NCBI GenBank assembly: GCA_937995275.1
Contig: CALKKN010000331.1
Coordinates: 1 to 10,374 of the forward strand
Length of the DNA stretch: 10,374 nt
DNA from: an uncultured Lysobacterales bacterium
Lineage (GTDB): Bacteria > Pseudomonadota > Gammaproteobacteria > Xanthomonadales > SZUA-36
Reading direction: 5' to 3'
Positions 1 to 6,126 of the stretch are shown here, in pieces. The notes below the pieces were generated by a model, which worked only from the letters and a program-made list of their open reading frames with translations, was not told the origin of the DNA and ran no database searches. The first letter of the stretch is position 1, and each line of letters starts with the position of its first letter. The position numbers and the translations under genes were made by a program.

Positions 1-240
1 AATCCCTATCGCTGGGAAATCGGTGAGACCACGCTCGGCCGCGTGGCCAACCGCGAAAAGATGATGCCCAAGACCTACATCACCGCGGACGGATTTGGCA
101 TCACACCGGCCGCGCGCCGCTACCTCGCCCCGCTGATCCAAGGCGAGGATTATCCGCCCTATGATCGTGACGGCTTGCCGAAATACGTGCGTATGAAGAA
201 GGTGCTGGCGGCGAGAAAACTGCCCGATTTCGAAGTCTGA
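1..240 (+). CDS. pfp: Pyrophosphate-dependent 6-phosphofructokinase, C-terminal part (5' end outside window)
   Basis: The frame is open from base 1 and ends at TGA 238-240, leaving the last 79 residues. They include GRVANREKMMP, then ITADGFGIT, then a C-terminal stretch with LIQGEDYPPY and a Lys/Arg-rich tail. I recognise these as the end of the PPi-dependent phosphofructokinase type found in methanotrophs. The enzyme reversibly phosphorylates fructose 6-phosphate with pyrophosphate in place of ATP, in the cytoplasm. The catalytic domain lies outside the window, so PPi rather than ATP use rests on the tail and on the neighbour hppA, which encodes a membrane pyrophosphatase in the same direction 227 bases downstream. 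In methanotrophs these two genes are known to be linked. An ATP-dependent PfkA relative is less likely. No canonical terminator follows: the GC-rich hairpin after the stop lacks a T-tract, so read-through into hppA is possible. Confidence 0.85.
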   Translation, partial: NPYRWEIGETTLGRVANREKMMPKTYITADGFGITPAARRYLAPLIQGEDYPPYDRDGLPKYVRMKKVLAARKLPDFEV

Positions 241-431
241 GGGGGCAGGGCCGCCTCCCTGTGGGGCGGTGCCGGGGGGGGCGCCCCGTTGGGTATTGAT
301 TTGGCTCAGTTTTTCTCAAGTTCGCGCAGCAGCGGCCGGCAAAGTTTGCTACCATACCGCGGTTTTGACGGGCCGCCGAACGGCACCGTCCTGTTTCCAG
401 CGGGCCGGCACACGGTACTGGCCTGCAAACA

Positions 432-437
432 TACAAT
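432..437 (+). promoter_or_regulatory. Possible sigma70 -10 box for hppA
   Basis: TACAAT lies 30 bases upstream of the hppA start codon, inside a short A/T-rich patch (427-440) that stands out from the GC-rich surroundings. The sequence about 17 bases upstream does not resemble TTGACA; the only TTGACG (365-370) is too far away to pair with it. It is a weak candidate, judged by eye only. Confidence 0.28.
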
Positions 438-453
438 ATTCCAGGGTTTTACC

Positions 454-459
454 GAGGAG
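454..459 (+). promoter_or_regulatory. Shine-Dalgarno sequence of hppA
   Basis: GAGGAG lies 8 bases before the ATG at 468. The spacing is good, and it decides this start over the in-frame ATG four codons later. Confidence 0.75.
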
Positions 460-467
460 AAAATCTG

Positions 468-2498
468 ATGACGAATGAGATGGCGCTCTGGCTGGCGCTG
501 GGTTCGGCACTCGTGGCCATTATTTACGGTCTGCTGACCACGACCTGGGTGTTGGGCAAGGACGCGGGCAATGAGAAGATGCAGAAGATCGCAGCCGCCG
601 TGCAGGAAGGCGCGAAAGCCTACATGAACCGCCAATACAGCACGATCGGGCTGGTGGGCGCGGTTCTGTTCGTCGTGGTTGGCGCGGCGCTGGACTGGGC
701 CACCGCGGTGGGCTTTGCGATTGGTGCGGTGTTTTCCTCCCTGGCAGGCTACATTGGGATGTTCGTCTCCGTGCGTGCCAATGTGCGCACTGCGCAGGCG
801 GCGCGCGACGGCGTCAGCCCCGCGCTGAAAGTGGCGTTTCGGGGCGGCGCGATCACCGGCATGCTGGTGGTGGGCCTGGGCCTGCTGGGCGTAGCCGGCT
901 ATTTCGCCGCGCTGCAGTCGCTGGGCTTCAGTGAGGACGCCACGCTGCACGCGCTGGTGGGTCTGGCGTTCGGCGGTTCATTGATATCCATCTTCGCGCG
1001 ACTGGGCGGCGGCATCTTCACCAAGGGCGCGGACGTCGGCGCGGACCTGGTGGGCAAGGTGGAAGCCGGCATCCCCGAGGACGACCCGCGCAACCCGGCC
1101 GTCATCGCGGACAACGTCGGCGACAACGTCGGCGACTGCGCCGGCATGGCGGCCGACCTGTTCGAGACCTATGCCGTGACCCTGGTTGCCACCATGCTGC
1201 TCGGCAGCCTCGCGGCCGGCACGCTCGGGCCGAACGCGGTCATTTACCCGATGGTGCTGGGCGGGCTGTCGATCATCGCCTCGGTGCTCGGCACCTTCGT
1301 GGTCGGCACGAAGGAGGGCGGCAAGATCATGGGCGCCCTGTACAAGGGCGTGATTGCTTCGGGCATCCTCGCCGCGATCGCGTTCTACCCCGTCACGACG
1401 GCGATGATGAGCGGCAACGAAGCGGTGAGCGCGAACAACCTGTACTTCGCCGCGCTGATCGGCCTCGCGCTGACTGCCGCGATGGTGTTCATCACCGAGT
1501 ACTACACCGGCACCGAGTTCAGCCCGGTCAAGAAGGTCTCCGAGGCCTCGACCCTGGGCCACGCGACCAACATTATCGCCGGCCTCGGCGTCTCGATGAA
1601 GGCGACGGCCCTGCCCGTGATCGCGGTCTGTGCGTCCATCTGGGGCGCGCACGAACTGGCGGGCCTGTACGGCATCGCGATCGCCGCGACCACGATGCTG
1701 TCGATGACTGGCATGATCGTTGCGCTGGACGCCTTTGGGCCGATCACCGACAACGCCGGCGGCATCGCCGAAATGGCCGAACTGGATCCCGAGGTGCGCA
1801 AAACGACCGACGCGCTGGACGCGGTGGGCAACACGACCAAGGCCGTGACCAAGGGTTACGCGATCGGTTCGGCCGGCCTGGCCGCGCTGGTGCTGTTCGC
1901 CGATTACACGAGCAGCCTGGCCAAGGTGCCGGCTCATGCCGACCTGACATTCGACCTGTCGAACCACTTGGTCATCATCGGCCTGTTCATCGGCGGCCTG
2001 GTGCCGTACCTGTTCGGTGCGCTGGCTTTGGAGGCCGTCGGTCGCGCCGCGGGCGCGATCATCACCGAGGTGCGCCGTCAGTTCCGCGAGATTCCGGGCA
2101 TCATGGAAGGCACCGGCAAGCCGGATTATGCCAAGTCGGTCGACCTGCTGACCAAGGCCGCGATCAAGGAGATGGTGATCCCGTCCCTGTTGCCGCTGCT
2201 GATCCCGATCATCGTCGGCGTCGTGCTCGGTCCGCAAGCGCTGGGCGGCCTGCTGATCGGCACCATTGTCACCGGCCTGTTCGTGGCCATTTCGATGACC
2301 ACCGGCGGCGGCGCCTGGGACAACGCCAAGAAATACATCGAGGACGGCAACTTCGGCGGCAAGGGTACTGAAGCCCACGCCGCGGCCGTCACCGGCGACA
2401 CGGTCGGCGATCCGTACAAGGACACGGCCGGCCCGGCGATCAACCCGCTGATCAAGATCATCAACATCGTGGCGTTGCTTATCGTGCCGCTGCTCTGA
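468..2498 (+). CDS. hppA: Membrane-bound proton-translocating pyrophosphatase, K+-independent type
   Basis: A 676-residue integral membrane protein, the usual length for bacterial H+-PPases, which have about 16 helices. It hydrolyses cytoplasmic pyrophosphate and pumps H+ across the inner membrane. The PPi/Mg-binding signatures are present: [21 protein letters not shown] (residues 184-204), the Asp-rich [19 protein letters not shown] (215-233), [12 protein letters not shown] (344-355), [11 protein letters not shown] (428-438) and the C-terminal [16 protein letters not shown] block. At the K+-selectivity site the protein reads [10 protein letters not shown] (454-463). Lys458 and Thr461 take the places of the Ala and Gly found in K+-dependent enzymes, which marks the K+-independent class; known Na+ pumps are K+-dependent, so H+ transport is inferred. 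The start has a good GAGGAG. The upstream pfp makes or uses PPi, so the two likely share a PPi economy. A strong terminator follows directly. Confidence 0.97.
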   Translation: MTNEMALWLALGSALVAIIYGLLTTTWVLGKDAGNEKMQKIAAAVQEGAKAYMNRQYSTIGLVGAVLFVVVGAALDWATAVGFAIGAVFSSLAGYIGMFVSVRANVRTAQAARDGVSPALKVAFRGGAITGMLVVGLGLLGVAGYFAALQSLGFSEDATLHALVGLAFGGSLISIFARLGGGIFTKGADVGADLVGKVEAGIPEDDPRNPAVIADNVGDNVGDCAGMAADLFETYAVTLVATMLLGSLAAGTLGPNAVIYPMVLGGLSIIASVLGTFVVGTKEGGKIMGALYKGVIASGILAAIAFYPVTTAMMSGNEAVSANNLYFAALIGLALTAAMVFITEYYTGTEFSPVKKVSEASTLGHATNIIAGLGVSMKATALPVIAVCASIWGAHELAGLYGIAIAATTMLSMTGMIVALDAFGPITDNAGGIAEMAELDPEVRKTTDALDAVGNTTKAVTKGYAIGSAGLAALVLFADYTSSLAKVPAHADLTFDLSNHLVIIGLFIGGLVPYLFGALALEAVGRAAGAIITEVRRQFREIPGIMEGTGKPDYAKSVDLLTKAAIKEMVIPSLLPLLIPIIVGVVLGPQALGGLLIGTIVTGLFVAISMTTGGGAWDNAKKYIEDGNFGGKGTEAHAAAVTGDTVGDPYKDTAGPAINPLIKIINIVALLIVPLL

Positions 2499-2520
2499 TC
2501 CGCGTTTGGAATGGATCGAG

Positions 2521-2550
2521 AAAGGGCGCCGTGATCCGGCGCCCTTTTCT
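2521..2550 (+). terminator. Rho-independent terminator of hppA
   Basis: AAAGGGCGCC (2521-2530) pairs perfectly with GGCGCCCTTT (2538-2547) around a 7-base loop. The run continues as TTTTCTTT on the plus strand. It starts 22 bases after the hppA stop. Read on the other strand, the tail is TTTCTC, so some bidirectional activity for the convergent operon is possible. Confidence 0.9.
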
Positions 2551-2563
2551 TTGGGCCTCTTTA

Positions 2564-2632
2564 TCGCGGCTAAAGCCGCTCCTACAGCTCAGGGCCGACA
2601 TCGCCGCCTTGTGGGAGCGGCTTCAGCCGCGA
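2564..2632. repeat. REP-type inverted doublet (REPIN/BIME-like)
   Basis: Two 23-base units face each other. The left unit (2564-2586) contains GCGGCTAAAGCCGC followed by TCCTACA. The right unit (2610-2632) is its reverse complement with two mismatches (TGTGGGAG, then CGGCTTCAGCCG). Each unit holds its own small imperfect palindrome, and the pair could fold into one long hairpin with a 23-base centre. GC hairpin cores flanked by CTCCTACA are typical of dispersed REP elements of Pseudomonas, Xanthomonas and related gammaproteobacteria, which are mobilised by RAYT (TnpA-REP) transposases. The position between convergent genes is typical. No RAYT gene is in the window. Confidence 0.8.
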
Positions 2633-2742
2633 TCGGGAATCGGGGCCCAGCGCGGCCGGGGCCCTCTACGGACCTCGGGGTTGGGATGGGTGCTCAGGAA
2701 CCGCGGCGACGGCTCCTCGGCAAAGGGCGGAACGGAATACAA
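2633..2742. other. Non-coding remainder of the convergent gap
   Basis: I see no gene here. Two GGGGCCC copies (2642-2648 and 2658-2664) could form a GC stem about 80-100 bases past the minus-strand operon's stop, but no T-tract follows on either strand, so a terminator for that operon is not shown. Confidence 0.4.
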
Positions 2743-3786
2743 TCAGCCCGTGGCCTGTTGCGCCTCCTGCAGGACGAGTGCCTCCGTCAGCATGTCCACC
2801 AGTTCCGGATAGGAGCGGCGGTCCAGCAGGTTCAGCGCCCGGTGTCCGGAAAGCTGCCCCACCAACCGGATCGCGGCCACGGTGTTCGCCGCCGGCCCGG
2901 ATACCAGGTCCGCACGCAGCCCCGAACCATAGGCGTTCTGCACGCCGAGCACGGCATAGGGATCGGATGCGCACAGAACGGTGAAGCGGGCCAGGTTGCG
3001 CAGATAATCGACCACGGTCGCCCCGTTGTAGGGCTCCAGCGGCGAGGCGCCGGCTTCGGCCACCAGCACCTGTGCGTCCCAGGCGGCGATCTTGGAGAGC
3101 ATCAATTCGAAGGCGGTACGATAGCGCTCCTCGGAACAAACCGTCGAGGGCAGGCCCGCGTCCACGAAGTCGAGCACGCGGCGGGCGCCAGCGTCCCGAA
3201 ACTTCAGGATGTCGCGGTACCGGGCCGCACCGGTGAGTTTGGCGGCGACGACATCCACGTCCAGGTACTTGAGGGCGCGAACGACCACTCCTCCGGCCGT
3301 GGTCTTGCCGGATGACATCGAGGTGCCGATCAGCAGTACGACGGGGATGTCCAGCGTCCGCGGCTCGACCGGCCTGACGAAATCCATCATGTTCAGCTTG
3401 GTGTCCTGGCGGATCACGTGGCCCAGGTACTCGAGCCGCATCAGGTCGGGCAGCATGGGCGAGATCGAGGTGGCACGGCCGAACAGGCCGGCGCTCGTGA
3501 GCGAGTCGAGCTCCAGGTCGTCGCCGACTGCGCGCCAGTTGCCGACACCTTCGAGCGTGGCGGATCGTTTGCCCAGGGCGCCGACGAGCAGGTCGCCGCG
3601 AACCAGTTCGGCCATCCGCCCCGTCTTGGTTTCGCATTCGTAGAGGCGATTGCGCTCCCCGACCACGCGCCCCACCACGAAGTCGCCGGTGGCCCAGTGC
3701 TCTCGGTCCAGCATCCGGGTGTCGAAGGCTTCGGTCCAGAGATCGGAGCAGCGGGTAACCGAGGTGAAAAAGTAGTGGCGGGTCAT
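2743..3786 (-). CDS. P-loop NTPase of unknown function, dethiobiotin synthetase/DUF1611-like fold
   Basis: A 347-residue, probably cytoplasmic protein with no signal peptide or membrane helix; I cannot name it. Residues 1-140 form a mixed domain with short beta-rich stretches (GDFVVGRVV, GDLLVGALG). From about 148 a nucleotide-binding domain begins with LLIGTSMSSGKTT. The loop G154-x5-G160-K161-T162 has the spacing of dethiobiotin synthetase and CobB/MobB-type enzymes, not the usual G-x4-GK. KLTGA (183-187) and LVAEAGAS (241-248) fit the later motifs of that fold, and the DUF1611 family is the closest type I can suggest. The ATG overlaps the stop of the upstream M20 gene as ATGA, and GGAGGA at 3795-3800 supports this start over longer in-frame options reading into the M20 gene. 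It is therefore probably translated in step with the peptidase. The substrate is unknown. Confidence 0.8.
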   Translation of the reverse strand: MTRHYFFTSVTRCSDLWTEAFDTRMLDREHWATGDFVVGRVVGERNRLYECETKTGRMAELVRGDLLVGALGKRSATLEGVGNWRAVGDDLELDSLTSAGLFGRATSISPMLPDLMRLEYLGHVIRQDTKLNMMDFVRPVEPRTLDIPVVLLIGTSMSSGKTTAGGVVVRALKYLDVDVVAAKLTGAARYRDILKFRDAGARRVLDFVDAGLPSTVCSEERYRTAFELMLSKIAAWDAQVLVAEAGASPLEPYNGATVVDYLRNLARFTVLCASDPYAVLGVQNAYGSGLRADLVSGPAANTVAAIRLVGQLSGHRALNLLDRRSYPELVDMLTEALVLQEAQQATG

Positions 3787-4979
3787 GCGCCGTTTCCTCC
3801 GGTCTGCTCCCCGTCGAGCGGGGGCGCCATCAGCAGCAGCGTCAGCAGCGCGGTACGCTCCAGGGTGGCCTGCACGCGCAGGTGCTCGTGGGCTGCGTGG
3901 GCCCCGTCGCCGACGGCGCCCATGCCGTCGAGCGTGGCCGTGAACTGGCTGGTGAAGTTGCCGTCCGAGCCGCCTCCGGCCAGGGCCTCCTCGAGTTGCA
4001 GACCCAGATCGTCCCCCAGCCGGCGCGCCATTCGCCACAGCCGCCGGTTCGCCGGCGTTCGCTCCATGGCCGGACGGCCGAAGCCGCCCTCGACGGTCAG
4101 CGAGGTGCCCGGTATTGCCGGCTGCAGCTCGAGGATGGCCGCTTCGACCCGGTCGGCGTCCTGCTGCGTCGCCACCCGGACATCGACCACCGCCTGGCTG
4201 CGCGGAGCGACCACGTTGGGCCGCAGGCCGCCGTCAATGGTGCCGACGTTGACCGTGACGCCGCGTTCCAGGTCGTTCAGCGCGAACAGGGTCTGGATCA
4301 CATGGGACAGCTCAAGGATGGCGCTCGCCCCGGCTCCCGGGTCCAGTCCGGCATGCGCGGCCTCTCCCCGCACGGTCACGGTAAAGCGACCGATGGCCTT
4401 GCGCGCGGTCTTGAGCAGTCCGGCGGGACCCAGAGACGGTTCCAGAACGAAAACCCGGTTCATGTGCGGGGCGAGCGATTCGATGTACCGGCGGCTTTCC
4501 CGGCTGCCGATCTCCTCGTCAGAGTTCAGAAAGACGTGCGGCTCGACTTGCGGTTCGACACTGAAGTGCTGGAGGGTCTTGAGCGCCAGCAGGGCCTGGG
4601 CGACGCCGCCCTTCATATCGTAGACGCCCGGCCCCCGGACCGTGTCATCCTGCGCCTCGAAGGGCATCTCGGCCAGCGTGCCGAGCGGCCAGACCGTGTC
4701 GTAGTGGCCCAGCAGCAACTGTGTGGGCAGCCGGCGGCGCCTGTGGGTCGGCCGGGCGTGCAACATGCCGCCACTGGTGCGGCCCGGCACGCGCCGGACC
4801 ATGAAACCCAGCCGCTCCAATTCGCCGGCGATGATCTCCCGAATTTCCGCTTGCGCGTCGGGGACGTTCGACGGCGATTCGGCCCGGGTCATGCGCTCCA
4901 GCAGCCACAGCAGGTCTGCCCGCTTGTTTCGCAGGTATGCCAGCACGTCGCTGGCGGCAGGTTGGATGTCCCGGTTCAT
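3783..4979 (-). CDS. M20 family metallopeptidase, carboxypeptidase G2-like
   Basis: A 398-residue zinc-dependent hydrolase, close in length and motifs to glutamate carboxypeptidase (CPG2). Metal ligands are visible in order: His92 in GHYDTVWP, Asp121 in GVYDMKGG, Glu155/Glu156 in NSDEEIGS (catalytic base and ligand), Glu180 in VLEPS and His361 in GAHAAHEHL. The lid or dimerisation domain sits at about 195-305 and holds the conserved GEAAHAG (His209). The family removes C-terminal or N-acyl amino acids, often glutamate; the real substrate is not evident. No signal peptide is seen, although CPG2 itself is periplasmic. The start at 4979 follows the flavoprotein stop by 37 bases and has no clear Shine-Dalgarno sequence, so a slightly later start is possible. 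Its stop overlaps the P-loop NTPase start. The context suggests a joint amide- or peptide-processing pathway, which is inference. Confidence 0.9.
   Translation of the reverse strand: MNRDIQPAASDVLAYLRNKRADLLWLLERMTRAESPSNVPDAQAEIREIIAGELERLGFMVRRVPGRTSGGMLHARPTHRRRRLPTQLLLGHYDTVWPLGTLAEMPFEAQDDTVRGPGVYDMKGGVAQALLALKTLQHFSVEPQVEPHVFLNSDEEIGSRESRRYIESLAPHMNRVFVLEPSLGPAGLLKTARKAIGRFTVTVRGEAAHAGLDPGAGASAILELSHVIQTLFALNDLERGVTVNVGTIDGGLRPNVVAPRSQAVVDVRVATQQDADRVEAAILELQPAIPGTSLTVEGGFGRPAMERTPANRRLWRMARRLGDDLGLQLEEALAGGGSDGNFTSQFTATLDGMGAVGDGAHAAHEHLRVQATLERTALLTLLLMAPPLDGEQTGGNGA
3795..3800 (-). promoter_or_regulatory. Shine-Dalgarno sequence of the P-loop NTPase gene
   Basis: On the minus strand GGAGGA lies inside the end of the M20 coding region, 8 bases before the ATG at 3786. 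It decides the start codon of the P-loop gene and supports translational coupling. Confidence 0.65.
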
Positions 4980-5016
4980 CGTTGGTGCCCGCTGTGATTG
5001 CCCTGGCGCCCCCTGC

Positions 5017-5628
5017 CTACTTTTTCATTCCAGCCGGGAACGGGAACGTCAGGCTCTCGTCGATCGTTGCAAAGCGGCCGGGGTGAAGGTAGGCGAGAAT
5101 GGGTGCGTTGTGGACCAGGGCCTGATCACCGCCTTCGTAAATGCGTTCCGCGTCGGCCGCCACCCGGGCGGCCACGATCCTGCCGATAATCAGGCTGTTG
5201 ACACCGAAGCCGTCGACGATCCGGTCCAGGTGGCATTCGAGGAACATGTAGCCGCCTTCCAGAAGCACGCCGTCGACCGATTTGGCGGGGAAGACCGGCA
5301 ACACGGAGAGAACCGGCTTTTCCGCCTCGCCACAACGCGGTGAAGCGGCCAGGCTGGTCAGCACCAGCTGCGACGGCCTTGGGAAGGAAACCGTAAATAC
5401 GCCGTCGCGCCGGATATTCCCGTAGGTGTGATGGCGCGGCGTGCAGACGAACCCGTAGTAATTGTCCCAGCCGATGGGGATCGCCATGTGCTTCGGAGCC
5501 AGGTCATGGCTGCCGTCCGATTCGCGGGTGCCGATCAGCACCAGCGGCGCGACCCAGAAGAACCGGTCCCAGATCGGCTGGCTGATGTCGAGTTCGATGA
5601 GACGCTGCTCGCCGGCGGTATTGCTCAT
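5017..5628 (-). CDS. Flavin reductase-like FMN-binding protein
   Basis: A 203-residue protein of the flavin reductase-like split-barrel family (flavin_Reduct type). Visible family traits are an early hydrophobic strand, WVAPLVLIGTRE (25-36), followed by the 'Ser/Asn-x-AP' region, here HDLAPKHMAIPIG (41-53). Then come TYGNIRRDGVFTVSFP (68-83), a typical flavin-contact stretch, and the ECHLDRIVDG strand (131-140). Members bind FMN and act either as NAD(P)H:flavin reductases feeding a monooxygenase or as stand-alone reductases; no partner oxygenase is encoded here. It is first in the minus-strand operon, ahead of the M20 peptidase. The ATG at 5628 has a strong GGGAGGAG 7 bases upstream. A short inverted repeat overlaps that site and could tune translation. 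Confidence 0.85.
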   Translation of the reverse strand: MSNTAGEQRLIELDISQPIWDRFFWVAPLVLIGTRESDGSHDLAPKHMAIPIGWDNYYGFVCTPRHHTYGNIRRDGVFTVSFPRPSQLVLTSLAASPRCGEAEKPVLSVLPVFPAKSVDGVLLEGGYMFLECHLDRIVDGFGVNSLIIGRIVAARVAADAERIYEGGDQALVHNAPILAYLHPGRFATIDESLTFPFPAGMKK

Positions 5629-5635
5629 GCCCTCA

Positions 5636-5660
5636 CTCCTCCCGGAATCGGGCTCCGGGA
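5636..5660 (-). promoter_or_regulatory. Shine-Dalgarno of the flavoprotein gene, partly inside a hairpin
   Basis: On the minus strand GGGAGGAG (5636-5643) precedes the ATG at 5628. The inverted repeat TCCCGGA (5654-5660) / TCCGGGA (5640-5646), with a 7-base loop, has a 3' arm that takes up the first bases of this site. The fold would partly hide the ribosome binding site. The sequence shows the pairing; a regulatory role is a guess. Confidence 0.5.
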
Positions 5661-5753
5661 ATGGCCCACAGACAACAACCCAGACTCAAGGTTATGCCCG
5701 GGAACCGCCACCTGCCATGATCTGGGGCAAGCGCAGCCGGTCACGCTTTCCGG

Positions 5754-5759
5754 TAGAAT
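5754..5759 (+). promoter_or_regulatory. Possible -10 box of the cutA promoter
   Basis: TAGAAT in GGTAGAATTCGCG resembles a sigma70 -10 element. The expected -35 position (about 5731-5736) does not match TTGACA. If real, transcription would begin near 5766, at the upstream in-frame ATG (5767), which would leave the ATG at 5803 with a leader of about 37 bases. Confidence 0.35.
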
Positions 5760-5802
5760 TCGCGCGATGACGGCAGCGGACCATAATGGCGGCCATCGTT
5801 CG

Positions 5803-6126
5803 ATGTCGGATGTTCTGGCGGTTCTGTGCACCTGTCCCGATGCAGCGACGGCCGGGCGGCTCGCCGCGGGGGTGGTCGGTCAAGGGCTCGCGGCGTGTGT
5901 GAACATCCTGCCGGAAATCCGGTCTATCTACCGCTGGAAGGGCGAAATCCAGGACGATGCCGAAGTACTGATGATCGCCAAGACCACCCGGTCTGCCTAC
6001 GCCGGACTGGAGGCCTGGTTGGTCGAACATCATCCCTACGACGTGCCGGAGGTGGTGGCGCTGCCGGTAGCGGAGGGTTCCGCCGCTTATCTGGAATGGG
6101 TTGTGAACGAGACCGAAACCCGATGA
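5803..6126 (+). CDS. cutA: CutA1 divalent-cation tolerance protein
   Basis: A 107-residue protein from this start, matching the usual 105-115 residues of the family; E. coli CutA has 112. CutA is a small trimeric cytoplasmic protein with a ferredoxin-like fold, linked to copper and other divalent-metal tolerance; its biochemical action is still debated. Family motifs are clear: VLCTCPD (7-13), LAACVNILP (29-37), SIYRWKGEI (41-49), VLMIAKT (55-61) and HHPYDVPEV (76-84). An in-frame ATG at 5767 would add 12 residues (119 total) that are not typical of the family. Neither start has a strong Shine-Dalgarno sequence. I prefer 5803 on length and because it opens directly into the first strand. The stop overlaps the dsbD start as ATGA, so the two are probably co-translated, a common neighbourhood for cutA. 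Confidence 0.93.
   Translation: MSDVLAVLCTCPDAATAGRLAAGVVGQGLAACVNILPEIRSIYRWKGEIQDDAEVLMIAKTTRSAYAGLEAWLVEHHPYDVPEVVALPVAEGSAAYLEWVVNETETR

Larger units (their letters stand above)
241..467 (+). other. pfp-hppA intergenic region with GC hairpin and G-tract
   Basis: This 227-base gap holds no convincing gene. Just after the pfp stop, 251-257 can pair with 263-269 (one G-T pair) around a 5-base loop. A run of eight G follows at 274-281, its last four G lying in the palindrome GGGGCGCCCC (278-287). Neither structure has the T-tract of an intrinsic terminator. The rest is the hppA leader with a possible -10 box and a clear Shine-Dalgarno sequence. Confidence 0.5.

Noticed and set aside
251..287. 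Hairpin and G-rich palindrome after pfp as a terminator
   Set aside because: The stems are GC-rich but no T-tract follows either one.
978..2378. A 466-codon open frame on the minus strand opposite hppA
   Set aside because: Its product is rich in Arg, Gln, His, Asp and Gly with no domain, as expected for the antisense of a GC-rich membrane-protein gene; hppA on the plus strand is unmistakable.
2506..3315. A 269-codon plus-strand open frame across the hppA terminator and REP doublet
   Set aside because: It runs through a terminator and repeat, then antisense to the P-loop gene, and shows no domain.
3787..4038. 84-residue N-terminal extension of the P-loop protein
   Set aside because: It is Arg/Gly/Ala-rich and lies inside the M20 coding region; the ATG at 3786 has GGAGGA and a 4-base stop/start overlap.
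3418..4997. Long plus-strand open frames opposite the P-loop and M20 genes
   Set aside because: They have no recognisable motifs, while the minus-strand frames carry the P-loop and the complete M20 metal-ligand set.
5826..6122. 99-residue N-terminal extension of DsbD
   Set aside because: It overlaps cutA in another frame and would bury the signal peptide that starts cleanly at 6123.
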